Of a stretch of DNA of 64,000 bases, positions 57,210-64,000 are shown one piece after another. The stretch's first letter is position 1. Each line of letters starts with the position of its first letter. Under the pieces are notes generated by a model. That model did not search any database. It was not told the origin of the DNA and saw only the letters and a list, made by a program, of their open reading frames with translations. This DNA is from Armatimonadota bacterium (GTDB lineage: Bacteria; Armatimonadota; Fimbriimonadia; Fimbriimonadales; Fimbriimonadaceae), in NCBI GenBank assembly GCA_016223145.1, contig JACRPN010000008.1, positions 172,074 through 236,073 on the forward strand, in the 5' to 3' direction. A program made the position numbers and the translations under genes.

Positions 57210-57295
57210 CAGGTTTCAAGGGTGCGCTTTGGAGCCAGTCGGCCGCGCAAGTCCGGGAGCCTGCCCTTAAACTCTCAAAACCGGAGTTCGTTGAA

Positions 57296-57394
57296 ATGCA
57301 GGATGGCAAGCTTTGGCAGTACATCGTCATCATCGTGGGTCTGGCGGCAATCGCCTTTGTGGTCTACAAGGTAGCCACGGGCGGACTCGGATAG
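57296..57394 (+). CDS. Very small single-pass membrane protein, 32 aa
   Basis: ATG at 57,296 with GGAG about ten bases upstream. The product, starting MQDGKLWQYIVIIVGLAAIA and ending FVVYKVATGGLG, is one membrane helix with short charged ends. It resembles small membrane regulators in size but has no recognised family. Coding status is plausible, not proven. Confidence 0.45.
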   Translation: MQDGKLWQYIVIIVGLAAIAFVVYKVATGGLG

Positions 57395-57490
57395 TCCGCC
57401 AAGAGCCACAAGATCACAAAGCGAACAGCATCTCTGACGGCACGATCGCACCACGCTGGATGCCGGCCCGCGCCTCTGTTGCGGCTGACC

Positions 57491-58381
57491 CTATAGCACG
57501 AGCATAGCGGCGCCAAATACGCCTGCGCTGTCCCCCAGGGTTGGTCGCCGGAACTCGGTATGAAGTGCCGGGGTGATCACCCACGGCGCCGCGCACTCGC
57601 GCGCCCTGGCGCACAGCCGCTCCACGTTGCCGACCCCGCCTCCCAGAACCACCACGTCGGGGTCCAAGACGTTGATCACGGGGCCGATTGCCATGCCAAA
57701 CAGGTTGCACAAGCGGTCGATGGTCTGCACCGCACTCAAATCTCCTTCTTCCTCGAGGGCGGCGATGTCGGGAAGCGGCAGATTGCGCGCGGAAATGGAC
57801 TCATAGTAGCGCTCCAAACTCGGGCCAGACAGCACCGTCTCGACGCACCCCCGCCTGCCGCAATAGCAGGGGACTCCGCCTTCTTCGAGCACGTTGTGGC
57901 CCCATTCGCCGGCGATGCTGTGCCGTCCCATGAGCACCTTCCCGTCGATCACGATTCCCGCCCCGACGCCCGTGCCCATGATCACCCCGAACACGCTTCC
58001 GAAGCCCTGCGCACACCCGAGCCTTGCCTCCGCGAGCGCAAAGCAGTTGGCGTCGTTGGCCATCACCACCCGAGCGCCGAGTGCGCGCTGTACATCTTCC
58101 CAGAGGGTGCGCCCGTTGAGAACGGTGGAGTTGCAGTTCTTCATGAGGCCCGTGTCTGGATCGCGTGCGCCGGGGGTCCCCATGCCGATCGTCTCGGGCC
58201 GCTGCAGCCCCGTCTCGGCCTCCAACATCTCGACGACCCTGGCGATTTGGCCGAGAAGGTGGGAATAGCCCTTGGCGGATTCGCTGGGAAGGCGAAGGCG
58301 AGCCAGAGGAGCCGCGAGGTTGCGCGGATCGAGCACCACGCCCTCTACCTTCGTGCCGCCAAGGTCTAGCCCCCAAAGCAT
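57491..58381 (-). CDS. ROK family sugar kinase
   Basis: 296 aa. N-terminal phosphate loop LWGLDLGGTKVEG, catalytic Asp110 in VVMANDANCFALAEA, FGVIMGTGVGAGIVIDGK, and the ROK zinc-binding motif with His162 (GEWGHN) and PCYCGRRGCVET (Cys172, Cys174, Cys179). Family members phosphorylate glucose, N-acetylglucosamine, fructose or N-acetylmannosamine. Given GH20 in the window, GlcNAc is possible. Not in an operon. Confidence 0.92.
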   Translation of the reverse strand: MLWGLDLGGTKVEGVVLDPRNLAAPLARLRLPSESAKGYSHLLGQIARVVEMLEAETGLQRPETIGMGTPGARDPDTGLMKNCNSTVLNGRTLWEDVQRALGARVVMANDANCFALAEARLGCAQGFGSVFGVIMGTGVGAGIVIDGKVLMGRHSIAGEWGHNVLEEGGVPCYCGRRGCVETVLSGPSLERYYESISARNLPLPDIAALEEEGDLSAVQTIDRLCNLFGMAIGPVINVLDPDVVVLGGGVGNVERLCARARECAAPWVITPALHTEFRRPTLGDSAGVFGAAMLVL

Positions 58382-58551
58382 CCCCTAGGTTTACCGGAAC
58401 GTGCCCGTGCCCTGCAAAGGCTCATTCCCTTGGAACATACCAACGATTCCATGACCGAAGCATTGGGTTGTGGAGGAACTCATGTTATAGTACAGTACGT
58501 CCGTCAGCAATTCTGCTGATGGATCGGTCTTTGGGGAGTGACAAGGACACC

Positions 58552-59531
<980 letters not shown>

Positions 59532-59535
<4 letters not shown>

Positions 59536-59726
59536 GGATGCGCGCGCTTGCATTGTTGCTGGCAGTGGGCGCAAGCTTGCTGCTGGTGGGCTGCGGAGGG
59601 GGTGATTCCAGCGAGGACGACAAAAAGCTTCCGGGAAAGCCCAAGATCATCGAGACGCCGGATGGCACCGTCCCCCCCGGCGATAGCCGGACGGCGCCGA
59701 GCCAATCGGACGAAGCAAGAGGCTGA
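59532..59726 (+). CDS. Small lipoprotein, 64 aa
   Basis: The ATG overlaps the prepilin-like stop codon by 4 bases (ATGA). Lipobox LLVGC (Cys21) and a charged, Gly/Pro-rich tail (SSEDDKKLPGKPKIIE...). Function unknown; its coupling suggests a shared role with the prepilin-like protein. Confidence 0.72.
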
Positions 59727-59743
59727 GCCTCGACGCACCAAGG

Positions 59744-59781
59744 CCGCGCGTGAAGGTCACTCCACGCGCGGCTTCTTGTTG
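59744..59781 (+). terminator. Terminator of the prepilin-lipoprotein operon
   Basis: Stem CCGCGCGTG...CACGCGCGG followed by CTTCTTGTTGT, 17 bp after the lipoprotein stop. Confidence 0.75.
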
Positions 59782-59797
59782 TCATAATGGACTCGCC

Positions 59798-60277
59798 ATG
59801 CCCATCTCCGTTGGTTCTCAAGCCCCCGATTTCACCCTCAAGACCAAGACCGCCGAGGGATTCGTCGACGTGACGCTGTCCTCGAACTACAGCAAGAAGA
59901 ACACCCTCTTGCTGTTTGTTCCGGGCGCCTTCACAGGCCCTTGCACGGACGAGCTTTGCGGGATCGCCAGCGGACAGTTCCTCAAAACCGATGACAGCAC
60001 GCAGGTTTACGGCATCAGCGTGGATGGGCCGCTGTCCCAGGAAGCTTGGGCCAAGGCCAGCGGCATCACCACGACGCTTCTCAGCGACTTTGGCAAGAAG
60101 GTCATCCACGACTACGGCGTGGTGCTGCCAGACTTTCTGGGAACCAATGGCGAGGCGGCGGCACGGGCCGCGTTTGTGGTGGACAAGGCGGGCATCGTTC
60201 GCTACGCCGAACAAACGGTGACGCCCCGCGATATGCCGAATTGGGACGCGATTCGGGAGTGTTTGTCTTCTTTGTGA
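59798..60277 (+). CDS. Peroxiredoxin of the redoxin/Prx5 type
   Basis: 159 aa thiol peroxidase that reduces peroxides. The start MPISVGSQAPDFTLKTK and active site LFVPGAFTGPCTDELC (peroxidatic Cys49; second Cys54 close by) are characteristic of the AhpE/Prx5-like group. GISVDGPLSQEAWAK and LLSDFGKKVIHDYGVV follow. A resolving Cys cannot be fixed. The ATG at 59,798 matches the family start. Confidence 0.92.
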   Translation: MPISVGSQAPDFTLKTKTAEGFVDVTLSSNYSKKNTLLLFVPGAFTGPCTDELCGIASGQFLKTDDSTQVYGISVDGPLSQEAWAKASGITTTLLSDFGKKVIHDYGVVLPDFLGTNGEAAARAAFVVDKAGIVRYAEQTVTPRDMPNWDAIRECLSSL

Positions 60278-60283
60278 GGCGCC

Positions 60284-60598
60284 CTAAACCCCATCCTCAC
60301 CTGGCGTCGCGTCAACTGAATCCAGCTCGGCCTGAGTCCAGTTCCATTCAGGCGGTGGCCACACACCGACGATCTCACGCATGATAGCGGCGATTCCGTC
60401 GAGTTGCTCCGAGGTGAGTTCTGCGTCCTCGGCAAGGTAGAACTCGTAATCATCGGGTCCGTACGGTGCGGAGGCTTCGTGATCCACGTAACGGTTGGTC
60501 ACGGCGACATCGATTGGAAGGTTCGCCTCGCGCAGGGCCAGCGTCAGTGTCTTCGCCAAAACCTCATCGTTCGTCTTGAAGAAGCGCTCAGAAGCCAT
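60284..60598 (-). CDS. Hypothetical small acidic protein
   Basis: 104 aa, no family recognised. It starts at ATG 60,598 with an AGGAGTG nine bases upstream and lies four bases after the preceding gene's stop (60,603). The product begins MASERFFKTNDEVLAKTLTL and ends PPPEWNWTQAELDSVDATPG... It is probably cotranscribed with the two genes upstream. Confidence 0.55.
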   Translation of the reverse strand: MASERFFKTNDEVLAKTLTLALREANLPIDVAVTNRYVDHEASAPYGPDDYEFYLAEDAELTSEQLDGIAAIMREIVGVWPPPEWNWTQAELDSVDATPGEDGV

Positions 60599-60602
60599 CT
60601 GG

Positions 60603-60989
60603 TCACGCACTCCTAAACACACCCACCAGCCAAACCAGCAGCATCACGAACCCATAGATCGCGACGATCGCGACGATGAACGCCAAGAGATAGGTCGCGT
60701 AGCCCACCTCCGTCGCCTCATCTTTGAGCTCCATGTGCTCGATCTCGTCGGCCTCTTCTTCGCTGAAGCCGTCCGACCGGGACACCGACCGAATGATCTC
60801 CTTGATCGCGGGGTCTTGGGCGGCCTCCTCACTTTCTGCCCAGAATTCGAACGGCCCGCCGGGCTGGATGACGCCGACACCCGAGCCGCCAAGCTGCATC
60901 TTGACCGGGAGGCCGGCCTCCTCAAGGCGGCTCTCGATCAGCCGTGCTTGCACGGGGTTGAAGCTGGTGTGAACGCGAACACGGGGCAT
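60603..60989 (-). CDS. DUF2007-like protein with C-terminal membrane helix
   Basis: About 128 aa. The N-terminal VRVHTSFNPVQARLIESRLE and EEAGLPVKMQ resemble the DUF2007 putative signal-transducing domain. A hydrophobic C-terminal stretch (YLLAFIVAIVAIYGFVMLLV) forms a membrane anchor. The ATG at 60,989 is four bases after the preceding stop, in line with an operon. The alternative starts up to 61,034 would overlap the preceding gene. Confidence 0.65.
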   Translation of the reverse strand: MPRVRVHTSFNPVQARLIESRLEEAGLPVKMQLGGSGVGVIQPGGPFEFWAESEEAAQDPAIKEIIRSVSRSDGFSEEEADEIEHMELKDEATEVGYATYLLAFIVAIVAIYGFVMLLVWLVGVFRSA

Positions 60990-60993
60990 GAGC

Positions 60994-61524
60994 TTAGGGT
61001 TCTTCCGCAGAAAGTTCTGTGACATGGCCGTCAAGGTAAGCCATCGAATTGTAGCGCTTTGTCGATCCCCCCTTCGCAGGGTGCTCGCGAAGCGGATCCG
61101 GAAGGCTCAGTAAGGGGTCGCTTGCGTTCCGAGCGAGGTTGATAGAGTCATAGAGAAATGTCTGTGCTCGCGGCTCATTGACCTTCGCCAAAACCTGCAG
61201 GGACAACCGGCTATCGAAGGCGTATCCATAGGGCGGTTTGTTTGGGTCCGCGTTTGAACTCTGAACACCTGGGCAATGTTCTATCAGGATATTCTTGTGG
61301 TAGGGGCGAAATGCGTCCATCCACTCGTCCCGGAGCGGCAACCGATCGTCATAGTCCCCCGCGTACATGATGCCAGAAAGCGCTAGCTGCTTGAGGGTCG
61401 TAAGGCAGGTGGCCTTGCCATGCCCATCGACGGATGGTGCCGCGAAAACAACGGGCCACAGGATGAAACATACAAGGGCTAGGCTCAAGGCAATGACTCC
61501 AATTCCAGCCAACTTCTCTCCCAC
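60994..61524 (-). CDS. Degenerate prepilin-like (H-X9-DG) protein
   Basis: About 176 aa. In place of a prepilin leader it has a plain membrane helix (GVIALSLALVCFILWPVVFA). The remainder is family-like: TTLKQLALSGIMYAGDYDDR, LPLRDEWMDAFRPYHKN, YDSINLARNASDP, LSLPDPLREHPAKGG and AYLDGHVTELS. The start is GTG at 61,524, with GGAGG seven bases upstream. It is one of four closely spaced paralogs. Confidence 0.75.
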   Translation of the reverse strand: MGEKLAGIGVIALSLALVCFILWPVVFAAPSVDGHGKATCLTTLKQLALSGIMYAGDYDDRLPLRDEWMDAFRPYHKNILIEHCPGVQSSNADPNKPPYGYAFDSRLSLQVLAKVNEPRAQTFLYDSINLARNASDPLLSLPDPLREHPAKGGSTKRYNSMAYLDGHVTELSAEEP

Positions 61525-61587
61525 GTCATTTCCTCCGGCCGTAACCACATTATGGGCTGCGTCGCTGCCAGCTCCTGCGATCCGGGA

Positions 61588-62115
61588 TTAGCGAGCCTCA
61601 GCTTTCGCGTGGCCGTCCAGGTACGCCGTCACGTTCTTCGTGCTGTTCCTGTGCCGAGGCGGGTTCGGGCGGCTGTTGACGAGATCAGAGGCGTTCTTGG
61701 CGAGGTTCGACGAGTCGTAGCAGAGGCGAGTCGTCTCGGGCTTCTTGAACGATGCGAGCTTCTTGTCGCTCAGGCGGGCGTTCATCGCGTACCCAAAGAC
61801 GCTTCGGTTTGCTTCCCCGTCTTTCTTCAGCTGGGGGCAGCGGAAGATGGCGAACCTGTCCTCCTCACCGTTCGGCATGGTCCGCGAGGCGAGGTAGGGC
61901 TGAAGTTGGTCCATCCATCGGTCACGGTTGGGCAGAGTGCCGTCGTAGTCCTCGGAGTACATCAGCGCACCTTGGGCGATCTGCTTGAGGTTGCTCATGC
62001 AAGCGGATTGACGGCTCAATTCGGGTGAACCACATGCGCACGTTGGCCACAAGATGGCGCCCACAACAAACAGAAGCACGACTAGGCTAAGGACGAGCAT
62101 GGGCTTGGCGATCAT
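61588..62115 (-). CDS. Degenerate prepilin-like (H-X9-DG) protein
   Basis: 175 aa. Membrane helix at the N-terminus (PMLVLSLVVLLFVVGAILWP), then SNLKQIAQGALMYSEDYDGT, LPNRDRWMDQLQPYL, FGYAMNARLSDK, YDSSNLAKNASDLVN, and RHRNSTKNVTAYLDGHAK, the H-X9-DG signature. No cleavable FTLIE site. ATG at 62,115 with GAGGAGG seven bases upstream. Confidence 0.8.
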   Translation of the reverse strand: MIAKPMLVLSLVVLLFVVGAILWPTCACGSPELSRQSACMSNLKQIAQGALMYSEDYDGTLPNRDRWMDQLQPYLASRTMPNGEEDRFAIFRCPQLKKDGEANRSVFGYAMNARLSDKKLASFKKPETTRLCYDSSNLAKNASDLVNSRPNPPRHRNSTKNVTAYLDGHAKAEAR

Positions 62116-62146
62116 TTCGAAGCCTCCTCTATAGTCTACGACAACA

Positions 62147-62184
62147 AAAAAGCCCGCCTCGTTGGTTAACGAGACGGACTTTTT
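62147..62184. terminator. Bidirectional-looking terminator
   Basis: Stem GCCCGCCTCGTT...AACGAGACGGAC with A-run on the left and T-run on the right (AAAAAAGCCC... GGACTTTTTG). On the minus strand it follows the 62,200 gene. Confidence 0.75.
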
Positions 62185-62199
62185 GCCCTGCTATGAGGT

Positions 62200-62388
62200 T
62201 CAGCTTGCATAAGCGCCGTCCTGCGCCGGCTTTTCGCCGGTGGCCGGCTTCTGGGCCTCCGCGAGGGCGCGTCGCGCCTGCAGCCAACGCTGCCGGGCGA
62301 CGACCACCGGGTGGTCCTGGCCGAGGTGCTGGGTGACTCCGCGGCCGTCGACCTTCTCAAGCTGCTTTTCCAATAGCTCTTGTTCCAA
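62200..62388 (-). CDS. Small hypothetical protein, 62 aa
   Basis: TTG start at 62,388 with AAGGAG seven bases upstream. The product begins with EQELLEKQLEKVDGRG, a helical region, and contains QHLGQDHPVVVARQRWLQAR; the tail is Pro/Ala-rich. A terminator follows at 62,147-62,184. No family recognised. The longer ORF (to 62,460) lacks a ribosome-binding site. Confidence 0.6.
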   Translation of the reverse strand: MEQELLEKQLEKVDGRGVTQHLGQDHPVVVARQRWLQARRALAEAQKPATGEKPAQDGAYAS

Positions 62389-63076
62389 TGTTATTCTCCT
62401 TGTGTTTGAGAGGTCTTGGCGGCTCGTGGTATTCGAGACGCGAAACAGGTCTGGCTCCATGACCGGGTTACGGACACTCCGCTGGCTTTAGGTCCCTCAG
62501 GTCCAAAAGTCCCATCGAGTGGAGCGAGAGCGAGTCAGGTTCCCCAGATGGGGACGGTCGGCAAGATTGCCGAGACGACGAGACGCGCTATGCGCCCATC
62601 GAAAAGGCGCCAGCGCTTGGTTGCAGTTGTGTGTTGCGCATGGCTGCTACTCGTAAGAGTATGAGCTAAGACGAGCGACTCTGAAGAAAGTTCTGTCGAA
62701 AGGCCTAGTTTTGTGAGTGTGGAAGTGTGGATGTAGGGAAGGGTGGAGGGGACGGAGCGCAGGCATCCCCCTCCTCTTGTTGCGACGAAGGAGCAAGAGG
62801 AGGAGGGGGATGGGGGTGGAGGTTCCGAGGCACCGGGCAAGGGCGGAAGTGAGGACAAAAAGGGATGAGGAGATCAGGAGACGACTAGATCAGAAGGCTC
62901 AAGCAGGGTCCTGTCATTCCGAACGTAGTGAGGAATCTACTTGGAGCGGTACACGACCTCGAACACAGAGCCTCCAATCACGGGGCGGATTACAGTCAGA
63001 TTCCTCACTGCGTTCGGAATGACAAACTCATCCACGGCTCCAGGCTGATCGAGCAGGCGAGGAGTGCAAGGTGCTG
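62389..63076. repeat. Intergenic region with type B repeat and a large inverted repeat
   Basis: No gene is seen. A type B palindrome-like unit lies at about 62,758-62,830 (GAGCGCAGGCATCCCCCTCC ... GAGGGGGATGGGGGTGGAGG). A 111-bp inverted repeat lies at 62,913-63,023. Confidence 0.65.
62913..63023. repeat. MITE-like inverted repeat, 26-bp arms
   Basis: Left arm GTCATTCCGAACGTAGTGAG + GAATCT (62,913-62,938), right arm is its complement with one mismatch (62,998-63,023), 59-bp centre. No open reading frame inside. Only one such copy is seen in this window. Confidence 0.8.
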
Positions 63077-63625
63077 CTACGGCCCCACCGACTTCGCGGC
63101 CTCCTTCTTCAGGCCCTTGGTGTGGCTATCCAGAAAGCAGACCATGTTGACCAACTCCCCGTGCCTGGGGGGATCGGGCAGGCTGGCAAACGGGTCGCTT
63201 GCGTTTCGGGCCAGATTGATCGAATCGTAGAGCATCGGCCTGTTCTGGGTGGCCTCCCAATCCAGAACGCCCGTCTTAAAGCCCGACAAGCGGCTGTTGA
63301 AGCTGTAGCCGTAAAGGTCTTTGCGGTCGGCGTACTTGGCCGTAACTTCGCCGCAGCGCTCGCCGCCATAGTTTTTGTGATAGTCCCGGATGGCATCCAT
63401 CCAAATGTCGCGCGGGGGTAACCGGTCATCCCAATCTGCGGCGTACATCAGGTTCGCGAGTCCAAGCTGCTTCAGGTTGGAGATGCAGGAGATGCGATTG
63501 TGGCTATGTGGCCGCGCGGACAAGTAGGCGAGGAGGATGAAGGCGACAAATCCCAAGCAAATCAATCCCACGAACGCCTCGAACAGTCTTCTTCCCAAGC
63601 CGGCCGCTTCCGTGAAGATCCTCAT
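63077..63625 (-). CDS. Degenerate prepilin-like (H-X9-DG) protein
   Basis: 182 aa. Cytoplasmic front, membrane helix (LICLGFVAFILLAYLS), then family blocks SNLKQLGLANLMYAADWDDR, LPPRDIWMDAIRDYHKN, YGYSFNSRLSGFK, YDSINLARNASDPFASLPDP and RHGELVNMVCFLDSHTK (H-X9-D, with DS in place of DG). It overlaps the next paralog by four bases (ATGA), so the two share a message. Confidence 0.8.
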   Translation of the reverse strand: MRIFTEAAGLGRRLFEAFVGLICLGFVAFILLAYLSARPHSHNRISCISNLKQLGLANLMYAADWDDRLPPRDIWMDAIRDYHKNYGGERCGEVTAKYADRKDLYGYSFNSRLSGFKTGVLDWEATQNRPMLYDSINLARNASDPFASLPDPPRHGELVNMVCFLDSHTKGLKKEAAKSVGP

Positions 63626-64000
63626 GGTTTGAACTCCTTGGCCTTTTCCTTGGAGAGCGCGATTGCGTGTGCATCGGCAAAGGCAACGACGTTTTTGGGG
63701 AGTTCTTTAGTGCCGTGCCTGCCGGGATCGGGCAGGCTGTTGAACGGGTCGCTGGCGTTGCGGGCAAGGTTGTTTGAGTCGTAGAGCATGGGCCGGGCTT
63801 CAGGATCGGTGATCTTGTTGGTGTCTATCTGGTGTAGCCGCGAGTTGAAGGAAAAGCCGTACAGGCTCGGGTTCTCTTCGTTCTCCTTGGCGACCACCGT
63901 GCAGTGGTTCGAGGGCTCGTTTTTGACGTAGGGGGCCAGTTGGTCCATCCAACTGTCACGGTCCATGAGGCGGTCGTCAAAGTCCTTCTCATACAACATC
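63622..64000 (-). CDS. Degenerate prepilin-like (H-X9-DG) protein, 5' partial
   Basis: The reading frame runs off the right edge of the window. The visible 125 residues carry the family blocks MLYEKDFDDR, DRDSWMDQLAPYVKN, YGFSFNSRLHQID, YDSNNLARNASDPFNSLPDP and GRHGTKELPKNVVAFADAHA (H-X10-DA). The N-terminal helix lies outside the window. Confidence 0.75.
   Translation of the reverse strand, partial: MLYEKDFDDRLMDRDSWMDQLAPYVKNEPSNHCTVVAKENEENPSLYGFSFNSRLHQIDTNKITDPEARPMLYDSNNLARNASDPFNSLPDPGRHGTKELPKNVVAFADAHAIALSKEKAKEFKP

Overview
The window is high-GC bacterial chromosome, probably from Armatimonadota (Fimbriimonadia-like); this placement is an inference. It rests on futalosine-route menaquinone synthesis (mqnE), an apparently unlinked 23S-5S rRNA pair, H-X9-DG prepilin-like proteins, a PEP-CTERM protein, many Gly-rich lipoproteins with Ig-like or beta-propeller domains, several carbohydrate-active enzymes, and intergenic DNA full of palindromic repeats. 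No tRNA gene, CRISPR array, transposase or prophage was seen.

Layout. 1-8,010 (+): 3' end of a GH130 gene, etfB-etfA, a foldase-type PPIase overlapping mazG, a sialidase-like protein, rocD and a lipoprotein. 8,324-12,380: a cytochrome b-cytochrome c fusion (-), a membrane-anchored class III nucleotide cyclase (+) and mqnE (+). 12,476-15,679 (-): a small membrane protein, two paralogous secreted beta-rich proteins and a sugar isomerase-like protein. 15,722-19,063 (+): a tight operon of yebC, rhomboid, acyltransferase and tatD. 19,410-23,221 (-): mutS2, cdd, rplY and a small membrane protein. 23,303-31,016: carbohydrate genes (DNRLRE-like protein, sugar-binding lipoprotein, GH20 hexosaminidase, GH-D-like hydrolase). 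31,515-34,022: clpC. 34,397-39,256: a 43-aa basic protein on the minus strand, then a three-gene type III-like restriction-modification island with a separate TnsA-like nuclease. 39,661-52,619: oxidoreductase, large lipoprotein, murA, MFS transporter, transaldolase, glycosidase-like, URO-D-like and RRM genes. 52,700-56,150: the 23S-5S rRNA unit with two tandem promoters and a terminator. 56,364-64,000: PEP-CTERM protein, ROK kinase, prepilin, peroxiredoxin and a cluster of degenerate prepilin-like paralogs.

The strongest unusual signals are these. (1) A dispersed palindromic repeat family sits in many intergenic gaps and also appears in frame inside mazG and the GH20 hexosaminidase. (2) The restriction-modification island has its helicase and nuclease on separate, translationally coupled genes. 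(3) The cytochrome b-c fusion lacks both ligands of one b heme. (4) The 23S-5S operon has no 16S beside it and carries a short tandem repeat inside the 23S gene. (5) Four or more prepilin-like paralogs have lost the prepilin peptidase site.
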